A stretch of 49,483 nucleotides of DNA from the NCBI RefSeq assembly GCF_000344685.1, contig NW_006920412.1:430658-480140 (forward strand). The letters are read 5' to 3'. Each line of letters starts with the position of its first letter. Position 1 is the first letter of the stretch. A program made the translations under genes and the position numbers. The DNA is from Gloeophyllum trabeum ATCC 11539. Its lineage: Eukaryota > Basidiomycota > Agaricomycetes > Gloeophyllales > Gloeophyllaceae. Shown in pieces: positions 23,238 through 33,927 of the stretch. Under the pieces are notes generated by a model. The model had not been told where the DNA came from. It saw nothing but the letters and a program-made list of their open reading frames with translations, and did no database searches.

Positions 23238-26053
23238 ATGGCTTTATCCAGCGAAGACGTTGTTTCAAGACTTGAGGAGGCCACGAAGGGATTTGATTAT
23301 TTGTTTGCCAATGATATTGGCAAGGCTCGCGAGACCTTCGCAGCTAAGGACTCTCCTTTCCACGCTTTAGGACTGGGCGTTTGCGCATTTTTAGAGGCAG
23401 CTTTGGGTATGGAGGTATGTTGTCCGACTAGTTGAACATACGATACTGCCACTGATGCTGTACAGTTGCACTTGATGGGCGAGGCGACTCGCTGCTTGAC
23501 ACTATCTGAGAATGGTGCTAAGAAATGCATGAAATTGGGGAAGACCTCTAGTGCTTCTGGGCGCTTTCCTCCTGGTTCCGAATGGGAGCTGCTCCACGCA
23601 GATGCTGTCATTCTGCTAGGTTTAACCCATGCCTTGAGGTTCGTGGCGTGCGGCATAACGGAGAAGCATATCCTAACTGCGCTTAACAGCGAATCATATA
23701 TGGGATACGTGCAATGCTTGTAATTGTCTCTATAATACATCTATATATGCAGATACTGAGCTTTTATGCAGGTACGCACTAAACAGGCAAGCATATTTTC
23801 GTTGGCGTGTTGTCGTCTTCTACTCATGCCGTTGAATACATAGCGGTCATTCCAAATTTGCAAGGTAAGCTTAGAAAAGTCTTTACCAATCATCTCTAAA
23901 TGCTCGTAGATAGGCTTTACAAGACCGTATTCCCCGCCGGGTTAGATGACTACGCAACACCAGCGTCGAGTCCGGGACCTTCGAGGAAACCCTCAACACC
24001 AAGTTTGAAGTCCTCAGCAGCGTCGATTGACTCTACTGCAACGACCACTGCTTCGGCCAAACCAAGCTTCTTCGGCCGGTGGGGCAGCTCTTCGTCGGTA
24101 CAGAAGTCTGTTACAGTGAAGGAGCCGCAAGGTCCTGTCGAGGAACTGATTCTGTCTGGAGCTGCCTTCGGTGCGCTACGATTAGTCGTGATTGCCTCCA
24201 CTCCTGATTAAGATCACTTTTCGTAGGCTACGGTCTATTCAACTTGGTACTCTCGCTTCTCCCTGCCAAAGTGAAGTATGCGTCGCAGTCTCGGCGCTTC
24301 TTGAGCATATGGCTGACTCATGAATCTCAGGGGTGTTGTGGGTTTCTTCGGGTACACGTCCGACCGGAAACTCGCCCTTCAGGCATTAGCAGTGTCCGCT
24401 GCGCGCTCTGATGTACATAGCGTCTTTGCCGGGTTAGTCCAGTTCCCTCCTAGGCAGTTTAGTGCCGTACCTGAATATCCCCTTGGCGGTAGGTTAGCCC
24501 TGATGACATACCATGGCGTAGTTCTCCTGCTGTCTGGGTATCAGGCGGACGAGGACCATATTCTGAAGCAGTATCGGGTGATCGTGGATAGGTAGGCGCA
24601 GTCATTCACCTCGACCTATATTGGTCGTTGAGACGTGTTGTAGAATCTCCGCGAGGTATCCTACGGGCTCCTTATGGATACTAAATAGGGTGAGCTGCTT
24701 GCTCCAGGATGACTTGACCTCTGTCTGACGAGGAACACCCAGGCGAAAATCCTGCGCATGTCTGGAGATGCCCAAGCTGCGATCACAGTGTTACAGGAGG
24801 GTCTTTCCCCGGAGCATCCTCAGATGTTCGTGCAAGCAGACGCCCTTGTAAGCCCCTTTGTCCCTGTGACTCGATCACTCGCCTAAAGCAGGCGTAGTTA
24901 TTATTTGAGCTCGCATGGACTCTTCTGTCCCAGCGAAGATACGAGGAATCGGCAAAACTATTTATTGAGATGACCGAACGAAATAGCTGGTACGTGGGTG
25001 CAACTCTACCTCAGGTTTGCTTCACTGAGCTTGCTCGTATGCTCATAGGAGTCATGCTACGTATTTGTTTATCGCCGCAGGTATGCCCCAGTAAAGGCCC
25101 TGCAGTGGCTCATGGCTAACAAGTTGAGCACAGGGTGCTTTATCTCAGTAGGCAATCGCGCTAAGGCTCAGGAGCTTCTGGACGCTGTGCCAGCTGCCAT
25201 GGAAAAGCGAAAGCTCCATGGTAGAGATCTGCCTACGGAGGTGTTCATCAAGAAGAAGAGTGCGTCCTTGTTCGTGCTCTATAGAGCCTCTGTTAAACAT
25301 TATCCTCCAGTCACATTCTATAAGGAAAAGCAGAAGCGTAGAGGCGGGAAGGAGGCGGAATATGTCCAGTGCATCAGCATCAGTCCCGCGGAAGGTAAGC
25401 AGCGCCACGTGCATCCTGGGCATCTTGAATGAACATCCACTTTCACAGAACTTGGTCTCTGTAAGTCCTAAATGCATGAATGGGATTCAGTGACTGACTG
25501 AAAGGTCGCACGCGAAGTCTGGAATACCCATTCTAGGATTGGTAAAGGTGTCGCCGAAGCACACATCAAGGAATGGGCCTCCTTGAGCCCGCCTGTTGCC
25601 ATTCAGAGCCCATACATCGTCGATACTGCGGCAGTGGCGAACGTTCCGGATCTGGACACGGAGGATGAGCTGGCTCTACGTTCCCTACTTCTTGGTATTG
25701 TGCATCGGACGGTTGGTAGCTATGCACCATCGCGGGCATTCCTTGTGGATGCCATCGTGCGTCAGCCCAAGATTCGCGTCAGCACCTGGATCTCTGGCGT
25801 GGCTACTTTCGAGCTCGCGGTTCTTGACCTGAAAGAGCTCGAAGCTGCCGATCAGGAGGGTGGTCGGGATCCGAAGGTTTCGGAGGAGGCGAAGCAAGCT
25901 TGGAAGACCGCATTGAACAATGCTGGCGACAAACTAGACAAGGCCCTCTCGCTCTCCGGGAAGGAGATAGACTTGTCTTCGAGATTGGATACGAGGATCG
26001 CTATGTTACGGGATGAGATTGCGTTGAAGAAGGAATTGATCGGCCTCAGTTGA
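23238..26053 (+). CDS. Iml2/TTC39-family tetratricopeptide protein (DUF3808)
   Basis: Fungal members of this family (yeast Iml2) act at mitochondrial and lipid-droplet contact sites and in clearance of protein inclusions. Start ATG 23238 follows ACC and gives [19 protein letters not shown]. After introns come [57 protein letters not shown], a Ser/Thr-rich variable linker, the [16 protein letters not shown] block, [75 protein letters not shown], and a final repeat region ending KKELIGLS. Domain order and length fit the family. Two very short exons (15 and 21 nt) and a GC-AG intron lie near 23772-23864. Translation through every intron was checked by frame, and no disabling change was seen. Confidence 0.9.
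23772..23864 (+). other. Two consecutive microexons with a GC-AG intron in the Iml2-like gene
   Basis: Exon 23772-23786 (15 nt) and exon 23844-23864 (21 nt) together encode the YALNSGHSKFA segment. The intron between them (23787-23843) uses AACAG/GCAAGC as donor and CATAG as acceptor. The following intron ends at 23913. Reading through reaches a stop about 23 codons on, whereas this splicing restores the conserved block up to LYKTVFP. Confidence 0.65.
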
Positions 26054-26288
26054 GGGTCTACTAAGTAGATCTCTAGTGGGCTTCTTCCTCCTTGCTCGTT
26101 TGGCTTAGACTTTCTCTGGTTGATAGACGCCTCATATATTACTCGCTCGCGACCCTCTTGTTGCCTTCGTTTAATCCCTGTATTAGATTTAATCCTGCCA
26201 CTATACACGTAACGCCATGAAAGCCACTTTCTGTCATGATATAAACCTACTTTCCGCCACATCTCTCAATCAATATTGTACGGCCGTC
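26054..26288. other. Spacer between Iml2-like gene and dephospho-CoA kinase
   Basis: Only 235 bp separate a stop and a start on the same strand. It is T-rich and presumably contains the 3' UTR of the first gene and the compact promoter of the second. Confidence 0.5.
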
Positions 26289-27109
26289 ATGCTGGGTACT
26301 TCTGATGTTTCGTTTACTTTCTGAATCTGACATCTAGCAGTCGTAGGCCTTACTGGTGGCATTGCGACTGGCAAGTCTACCGTATCCAACTTATTGAAGA
26401 CGCACGGTATTCCGGTGGTTGATGCGGACGTCTTAGCTCGGGAGGTGGTGCTGCCTGGGACCAAGGCTCACAAGCAAATCGTACAGTACTTTGGGCCCAC
26501 TATTTTACAGGAAGATGGGACGTTGGATAGGCCGAAGCTCGGCTCGATCGTATTCACGGATGCAGAGAAGCGGAAGAAACTGAACTCAATAGTCCACCCT
26601 GCTGTGCGATGGGCGATGTTCTGGGCCGTCGTGAAGTATTGGCTCAAGGGAGAGAAGATGTGCGTCGTGGATGTGCCTCTCCTAATCGAGTCTGGCATAC
26701 ACAAATGGGTCGGCAAGGTCGTGGTTGTGTACTGGTACGTCTCTCTCTTCATCTTCTTCACTCCCAGACGCTCACACAACCCAAAAGCTCCGCTGAAATC
26801 CAACTCCAGCGCCTGATGAAGCGGGATGGTTCCAGTCGCGAAGCTGCAACCTCCCGGCTGAACGCCCAACTCCCGATCACAGAGAAAGTAGACTATGCAG
26901 ATGAGGTCATTGACAACTCTGGTACTGTCCAAGAGTTGGAGCAGCAAGTCACGTCCTTCATAAATCGCCTCAAGAAGGAGGTCGACTGGACATGGCGCGT
27001 TTGTTGGTTAATTCCGCCCGTAGGCATAGCATCGGGGATCTGGACGTTAATATGGAGGACAGTCAAACGCAACCGGAGGGCTAATCGGAGGCAGAGGACA
27101 CGGACGTAG
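26289..27109 (+). CDS. CAB5: Dephospho-CoA kinase, membrane-anchored eukaryotic form
   Basis: Last step of CoA synthesis: ATP-dependent phosphorylation of the 3'-hydroxyl of dephospho-CoA. ATG 26289 begins a 7 nt first exon (intron 26296-26340), which joins to give MLVVGLTGGIATGKSTVS, with a P-loop at GGIATGKST. The family segments VVDADVLAREVV, KKLNSIVHPAVR, DVPLLIES and LQRLMKRDGSSREAATSRLN follow in order. The second intron (26735-26787) joins VVYC to SAEIQLQ; the earlier AG would create a stop. The spliced product is 240 residues, normal for the eukaryotic family. A C-terminal hydrophobic helix (WRVCWLIPPVGIASGIWTLI) followed by a basic tail suggests a tail anchor in ER or outer mitochondrial membrane, as inferred for fungal CAB5 proteins. 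The symbol is given by homology to the yeast gene. Confidence 0.93.
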
Positions 27110-27308
27110 GATCGAGGTTGTGGCCTGCTTTGTTCCTTCCCGTATTCTGTTGTATTTGTTCGCTGCTTATTACGATAGCCTCATCCCACGGACACTTGAA
27201 AGGAGAGGTACACGATGTATGCCTTGCAAGTGAGGAATATCCACATCTTGTACATAATATACGGTGAGTGATCCGCCACGTATCTGATACAGATGCTACG
27301 CTGGCTAA
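27110..27308. other. Convergent spacer
   Basis: About 200 bp lie between two converging stop codons. The stretch is AT-rich near 27250-27260 and suits overlapping 3' UTRs. No gene. Confidence 0.5.
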
Positions 27309-28238
27309 TCAATAAACAATAGATGCTATTTTGCCCTTCCATGTATCCCAGTTTTTGATAATGCCTTCCACTATGAAATGTGCAACGTCTCGGCGGGAAA
27401 CCGTATAAGCACCCAGGATGATGGTGTCAGAGGTTCTGTATGTTTTCCCTGCCTCTGCTCGACAAGATCCATCCGTTAACATTGCGGGCCGCACCACTAC
27501 CACATCCTCTTTCAATTCTCCGCCGGAGGGCAGTCCAGGCGTTGTAAGCCAACCTGCTGGCAGAATATGGGCCTTCGGTTCGGGATCTATCCAAGCTTTT
27601 CCGGTGCAGTGTGCTAGGACCCTCTCGGCCCCTAATTTATCTTCATGTGGTCCTCCCAGAAGATATTCGTATAGGAGCCTCATGGGCAACGGCAATGCTT
27701 TGTGCGAAGCTTTGTCCAGACCATTTGAAGTGATCACTATTATCTTGGGTTTATTAGAAGCAGGGATAGTGGTGAGTGCGTTGAGGAGTGATTGAGTGCA
27801 GAGGTCGGCAGGCGTGATGATGGCTCCCTTGGTAATCGAGAAGGAGGGTTTTCCGCCTGAGAAACTATGTGAGTAGATATGCTCCCGTGACATGCAACTT
27901 AGTCTGACCAACTGTGAATAGGAGCAAACCCACTACTCCCTCATTCTCGCTCTGCCCGGCAATTTGCCATGCACGCAGCAGGTCTTCTTTGTTCAAGGCA
28001 TCACCTTTGACGAGTCTGGCTCTGCCCGATGTGACATAGGTTTTGATTTTCTCGTCGTTGTCGAACACCGACGGTGACCTGAGCAGGAATGTGATGGAGG
28101 CGCCTTCATCTTGAACGAACACAGCAGGCGTGAGCTGAGTTGAGCTGGACGGCAAGAATGCTACAGACCCAGGAGACGGATGGCTGCGTAATAGCCGATG
28201 TTCCTGGAGGCTCCTATGGCGAGTACCTTCATGTTCAT
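27309..28238 (-). CDS. NmrA-like / atypical SDR NAD(P)-binding protein
   Basis: Small Rossmann-fold protein of the atypical short-chain reductase group; members bind NAD(P) as sensors or reductases. The start ATG 28238 gives MNMKVLAIGASRNIGYYAAI, a beta-strand with a GASRNIG nucleotide loop. An intron follows, then DEGASITFLLRSP, the DALNKEDLLRAW segment typical of NmrA-type folds, IIVITSNGLDK, KLGAERVLAHC, a DVVVVRPAMLTDG strand, and SRRDVAHFIVEGIIKNWDTW before the stop at 27309. Length is about 270 residues. Splice points (near 28170 and 27910) are read by frame continuity. It converges with the dephospho-CoA kinase gene. The substrate is unknown, and a structural role is as likely as a catalytic one. 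Confidence 0.8.
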
Positions 28239-29832
28239 GCTGCTGTGCGGTTTATTTGGGGTGTCCGGGTTGTGAATCGTGATCTACCTACGATATCTGT
28301 TATATAGCCTTCAAGTCTTAGACGCCGTCATCCATAAAGTTCAGCGATTGGCAAACTTAAGTGCGGTCGGGACTGCGGTGTCGCCGGACCGTCCGCTATT
28401 AGCATTAGTGTCATGTATTCAACACCAAAGCAGGGAAACGTGAGCGTGTTCCTGGACTATTCGTGCACATTTTTAACTGCGGAGGACTGCCACGTACATG
28501 GTACTGCCAGCCAACGTAGCGTTTCAGCCAAAGCTATGAAATACATCGGTCTCCGTGGATTGCGAAACCCTCTGGGAGGCCCTGGCATTCGCCTGATCGT
28601 TATGTCGCCGAGAGTCTCGATGAGACCTATGTGGCTAGCGCCATGTATCGCATGATCAAACAGACGGTGAACCAAGTCACTCATGATCAACCGATACGGC
28701 TGATAGGTTCTCTGTTTCCTGTAGCCTGAGACCTAGTGCTATATATGCATCTTCAGTCCATGTATGTACCTGCCTCCTCTGTCCGGCGTCTTAACGATAG
28801 TGCGAGGGAGTTGTGTCCACTCCTTGTTCTTGGGTTATGACTGAGTCCTCCAAGTCAATCGCGTTTGCGTCTTGGTCAGGATTTATATTATTCTGACTGT
28901 TCGTGTCGTGTAGATATCGAGCGAGTAGGGGCTTTCAAGGCGCTCTGAGAAGCATCAGGACCCTCGATCGCCGCTGGTCCGAGTCCGACCTCCATCTTCT
29001 TCCGTAGAGGGCGCATTGTCCACATTATTCCACTAAAACAACAGGAATTGTGGGGCAATATGGAAACCAGTCGCGCGATCGATCCTCCGGCCTCCAGTGG
29101 GGCATACAATACAACAGCAACACAATAGTCCTGGAAGCCATGAAAGATTATGAAACTGGGTCAAGATTAGATACAAATCAGCTCGATGCTGGATGATGTT
29201 TGATTAAATATTTCATAGTCTTCTTCCCATACCACTGGATTGCCATCAGGCCTGGAGACAAATTCCCAGAGGCAGCCTTCGTAACGACAGCAATCAGCCT
29301 GCTCTGTTCGGACAGAGTTCTGAGTTCAATGTTATCAATGGGCCTTGTGAAATATACAATGGACCAGTGCTCATGCTGAGATTGTGAGCCCAGACCGATA
29401 GCAGTCAGGCACACGAAGACCAAAAGGGCATCGAAGTGGAATACTCGCGGCATTCGGTGCGCACTCGACCGGAGACCGCCACTGAAGAAATGCAACGTAT
29501 CCCCGGTAAAGGCTCACGGACTGTTTCAGCACAAAAGTCGGAGCTTCGACGAATGAAGTCATGAAGTTACCTTGACATATTTCCATGACCCTCCTTCGGG
29601 CAGCGAATCTGTAAGCCACCGAGCCTGGTGAACACTGCTGACTGCAATCCGTGAGGATGGTGATTTGTGTGAGCTAGCGAGCCGTGGGACTGCCTTTTTC
29701 GAGGGGACGTATTGCCCAAGACGAAGAGAAGCCACCGTAGTGAGCGGTGCTCGGAGTCACCGGCCGCGGGCCGCAGGCTGCGAGGATGGTAAGGATGGAT
29801 GCTGAAAGGTAAATCCCAGACGCACCGGTTGC
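28239..29832. other. Gene-poor stretch with one weak secreted-protein candidate
   Basis: At 29178-29456 (-) a 92-residue frame starts MPRVFHFDALLVFVCLTAIG, which looks like a signal peptide. Its body has no known motif and few cysteines. It may be a small secreted protein or chance. The rest, including 28413-28655, shows only short frames with no support. Confidence 0.3.
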
Positions 29833-30270
29833 CTAATAAACGCACTTGTACCAAACAGGCTCGCGGGCGTCGCCTTCCAGTCCCAGGTCGTCCGCAATCT
29901 TGTCAACCACATCCGGTGGAGGCGGCTCTCGCTGTTTCGGGTGCGCACCCCGATTGTCCGCGAGTACGAGCGCAGAACCCATATCCATGCGCTCCTGGTC
30001 CACATAGACGAGTTCGCTCTCCAGGTTTGTGAGGCCGTACTCGCGCGGGAGGAGGCGGGGTAGGAAGTATTCCGGAGTCTGTAAGTAACATTCTTTGTCG
30101 CGCTCGGAAGGGTTATCTGGTAGTTTAATGAAATTATCGCAGATGGGGCGAGTGATGAGATCCTCGGTTATGAGGAAACCCAGGACGTGGTGCGACGTTG
30201 GGTTTGCCAGCGGCGAGGGGCTGGAGACCTGCTGGCCGGAGACGTCGACATGGTCATCGTGTTCGAGTGA
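29833..30270 (-). pseudogene. Orphan coding-like exon of unknown family
   Basis: One frame stays open for about 145 codons with coding-like composition, ending in PVWYKCVY before a stop at 29833. It includes HHVLGFLITEDLITRP, LLPREYGLTNLESELVYVDQ and ADNRGAHPKQREPPPPDVVD. It has no ATG near its 5' side and meets an in-frame stop at 30271. It must therefore be an internal or last exon, or the remnant of a broken gene. I found no partner exon upstream on this strand. The family is not recognised; the call as pseudogene is a guess between the two possibilities. Confidence 0.35.
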
Positions 30271-31044
30271 TCAATGTCAGGTAACGGCGATTTAGAAGGA
30301 TCGGACGACGTCGGCGACGGAGAGGCTATGATGAATCGACAGACTGGCATGACACAACAGCAGGAGGAAACCAGAAGGAGAAGCTTGACGTTTGATCAGT
30401 CACGATTCAGTGTTCACTATTCTACAAGCAGAGTTACGCAAGCGCAAGATACAACACGCTCTCCTGAAAGAGGAGGCTTGACTGAAAAACGCGTTGAGCA
30501 GGCCGGTGTTGTGCCACGTGGACATTGTTTCGTCCGCCGGTATTGTAATCCCCCCCCCTCTGCTACAGCAATTCGACTGGGGGCAGAAGCAATTCACAGT
30601 GGTCGTGAGCGGTGGATTAGTGTTCGAAGACGCCGGATGAATGTGGCAATGTGCCATGCACCGTCCGAACATCGAAGCCACTTTTCTCACGTTTGAATTT
30701 GTGGCCGAGAAGCCTGAGCAAGCGGCGCCACAGTCCCCGCAATCCATAGAATGGAGTACTCTACAAAGTGTCGACATGGCCATCGTGTTCACATGATGGC
30801 GGTGGCTCAATCAAGTTGAAGCTCGCTCGCCTTTGATTCTGCTACGAAACCATTACATCGCCTTGATGCCACCGCATCCCCTGGCGCGAGAGCATCAACT
30901 TGATAACTCTGATACCAATCACCGTCACCGTGGCCGACATGAACCAAGGTACCGCACAACGGCCGATACTATATATCTGCTTATTACGAAGTTACGCTCC
31001 TCGTATAAATACACCGGTGCGAGATTGGCCCGTTTCCAGATCCC
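30271..31044. other. Intergenic, no supported gene
   Basis: Overlapping frames at 30274-30696 (+) and 30400-30810 (-) have no recognisable domains. A C8-9 run lies near 30549. A stretch of about 35 nt near 30765-30795 resembles 30245-30275 (GTCGACATGGxCATCGTGTTC), a hint of local duplication. Confidence 0.35.
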
Positions 31045-31790
31045 GGCCAGGGCGCCACGTTCGTGCCGGTGCAGCGGCGACAGGGGCTCGCGGGCATGGG
31101 ATGGTGGTGCTTGGTGCTTAGTTGTCGTGTCAGCGCAGACGCGAGATGCAAAAATGCGTAACCGTGGGTTAGATCTAGAGGTGCATGACGGGTGAAGGGT
31201 TCGATGAGGCTTGCAGTATCGAAAAAACCGTCTCCGCTTCTGCTTCTGGCCCGCGCTCGTATCGATGTACACTGGAGTTCTGATCAACGCACCGGTCGTT
31301 AGTTCAATGCGAACCGGATACACAATCCGCACGTACGTACCCCCGACCATCCCCGCAAAGCGTCCCCATGAGCGCAGTGACGCCGCCCCGGAGCAGCGCC
31401 AGCGCGGGATCGGGCGCATTCAAGGTGTGCGCCACTGGCACGAAGAGGTCCGTCGTCACGCGACGGGGAACGCCAGAGTTAGCGGCGCACTGGCAGTCGA
31501 CAGCACTGGCAGTCGACAGCACAGTGCAGAAACGAAGGACAGGCAGCACAGCCGAGAGGCAACATCAAGCGTGACTGCTGACGCTCAGACTTGAACCCCC
31601 GCGAGCCACGCCCCCGCGACGAGCAGCGGCGGAAATCGTATCGGGCGCGGTAGGGCAGGGGGGACGCGAGCGGTGGAAGGCGCGCGTCGCGGTGAGGATG
31701 AGCGAGCGGCAGAGCGCGGTGCGGAACGTGTGCCGACGCGGCGCGTCCGTGGTGCATGATTCGAAAGAGCAGAGCAGAGACGCACCAGAG
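31045..31790 (-). pseudogene. Broken partial copy of the choline-transporter-like gene
   Basis: This aligns with about 34150-35080, the C-terminal half of the CTL gene, in the same orientation. Shared stretches include TTCAAGGTGTGCGCCAC (encoding VAHTLNAP), GCGCGCGTCGCGGTGAGGAT and CGCGACGAGCAGCGG. The copy reads LFVPVAHTLNAPDPALALLR where the gene reads LFVAHTLNAPDSALGAALLG. Frame changes, small deletions and stops break it: the segment encoding ADAVYMCYCIDK is corrupted, and intron sequence is partly retained. The retained intron positions show a DNA-level duplication and not retrotransposition. It lies about 2.1 kb downstream of its parent's stop codon. Confidence 0.8.
31489..31520 (+). 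repeat. Tandem duplication, 2 x 16 bp
   Basis: The unit ACTGGCAGTCGACAGC occurs twice back to back inside the CTL pseudogene. The matching part of the intact gene (about 34625-34660) has only one related unit, so the expansion followed the gene duplication. Confidence 0.8.
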
Positions 31791-32994
31791 GATGTTTGTC
31801 TGCACGGACATGCGCGCCAACATGATGGGAGGATTTACTCGGAGGGGGGACGTCTGGGCGAGGGGTATGACCCGGACGCGACTTTGTGGATGGGACGAAG
31901 GCGAGAGACGTCGCAGGCGTAGACGTCTTGGAGGCGGGGGAAAGATAGGAGACTGGAGAGCATGCGGAGTCCGTGGGCGGTTCACAAGTGCTCGGGTGCA
32001 ATCTACATTACTATTGGAGCAGTCACGCAGGACACCAACGGCGGGAGGGATGGATACGTTCCCGCCCAGCGGTATGGAGGAGGAGGATATGTGCGCCCTA
32101 TCCGCTCGTGCAAAGCGCAAACCCGCAGTGCACACAGGACTCAGAGGAAACGGAAAGGGGCATGGAAGGGGAAGACGGCGTCTGGTAGATTAGATACTCA
32201 CGGAAACAAAAGGTCTATCTCGTCGACGTGTCCAATTCGACCGCGCTAGGACTTGCGACGAGTTCCGGAGCCACGTCGAAAATGGCAGCAGTGGTGGATT
32301 GTTACTATATAGGGAGCAGCCGGGTAAGCCATTGACCTGGCTCTGATGTTGTGGGTGGAGGTCCTTGGCGGTGTCGAGCTGGGCCGCCGCCGAGCATACA
32401 TACAACAGACGTATCGCAGTACATCGCCAGCGAACGGCATGGAACCGCGTCTGTTTCGCATCGCAGCGGCGAGAGGACATATGCCGTCCAGGTATGCATG
32501 CCGCCCTCATCAACGCCGGGTCCCTCTCTTGTACTCGAGTTGATGATGAGGTGGAGGTGAAGCTGCGCGATCCCCGACTCCCACGGTAGTTGGGAGGAGG
32601 GTTCTGTCGGGAAGAAATGGTCGCTCCACCATACAACTCGCTCTCGCCGTGAGAACCTCATGTAAGCAACGTCCCGACCGGACCGACGCCACTTTCGTTT
32701 CGACTTGAAGACAACTGCCCACACACACCTGACGTGAAAGGTCAAAGTGATGCAGTGCATAGCATTCGATAAAAGGATGCATTGACACAAGTGAGGCTGA
32801 CAAATGAGACTAGTATCTCTGAGCGGGAACTGGGAGGAAGCCCCTTTAAATACTGATGTAGATATAAGACAGGACTATATCAATACTGTGTATGTGTCCA
32901 TACACGTCAAGACTGGCATTCCGCAACTTGACCAGACACTAGTACTGGAATACTTGATGGTTTCTGACTGGAGTCGGGGATTGGCGCTTGCGCC
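31791..32994. other. Intergenic, no supported gene
   Basis: Many overlapping frames are open on both strands because the DNA is GC-rich to about 32650. None carries a known motif or plausible splice structure. It separates the CTL pseudogene from a dispersed repeat. Confidence 0.4.
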
Positions 32995-33375
32995 GCTACG
33001 ATTAGATAGCAGATGCGATGATGTCAACCATCCACGCTCCAGAGACCAGAGATAAGATAAAGTCGTGTTGCGTCATGGCGATCACCCAACGTAAGCACAT
33101 CATTAACCAGGCTATTAGAATAAAGGAGAAATGTCTGCTGTGCTCGTCGTCGTGCACGTATCGAATGAACCAGCACTTACGCGATGTAGTGCACGCTGAC
33201 GTCCATCATTCATTGATAATAAGGTCTGCTCTATCCCTAAACCGAATATACCGCAGAATGACGGGTCAACGAGGCCCACGACGCATACCGAGACGTAAAT
33301 AGCGACTCATACCGCGCAACGCCCCTCACGCCCCTTGCACGACTTCCCATTCTCGGCTCCTCATCCCTACATGCA
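32995..33375 (+). repeat. Dispersed inverted repeat, copy 1
   Basis: This matches the reverse complement of 46585-47105. Shared blocks include GATGATGTCAACCATCC (33017-33033), GGAGAAATGTCTGCT, GTATCGAATGAACCAGCACT, TCTGCTCTATCCCTAAACCG and GACGTAAATAGCGACTCATA (33293-33312). Indels of tens of bases distinguish the copies. No coding capacity is shared convincingly. It is probably an old non-autonomous mobile element. Confidence 0.8.
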
Positions 33376-33927
33376 CCCTTTCTGCACCAGACTTCATCCC
33401 AGTCTCTATTAAGTAAGTGTTGGAACTCCCTGTTACCAGACCTTCCATTCAGAGCGAAGCCACAAAGTCGTCCCGGATTCCACAACGCCGGCAATTGAAC
33501 GAGCTGTACTGTATTCGACGGGATGAAATATCTTGCGTAGAAGGAAAGGGAAATTTGTCCTAGGAGATTCCATTCAGTATGAGTAAGACAGGATCCGTGA
33601 ATGAATTTCGTGCCCAATGAGACACCATGACGGCTGGTAAAACGATACGCAACGGCCAGCGCATCGCATCTAGCAGATCCCCACAGTCCGGTGAGCACCG
33701 GCAGAAAACCACAACAGCATGTCATAGACAACGACTATGTGTTTCGAGCAGGATATACAATGGATGACATTAAAGTATCACTCTCTAACTAATGCGCAGT
33801 AAAGCAAACCTGAAAACATGTATGCCAACGCACCACCAAGCAGTCCTGTCATGGCATAAAGTCATATCATATCATCTTGTCACGACCGCCAGAGCCAGAG
33901 CATCCCAAGCCTGCAGCACTCCGTCCC
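33376..33927. other. Intergenic downstream of the CTL gene
   Basis: About 550 bp with no supported gene. The part next to 33927 should hold the CTL 3' UTR. Confidence 0.4.

Noticed and set aside
30400..30810. Minus-strand frame with a MAHCHIH segment reminiscent of a multicopper-oxidase copper motif
   Set aside because: The surrounding residues do not match a laccase C-terminus, and no other copper motifs or exons lie nearby.
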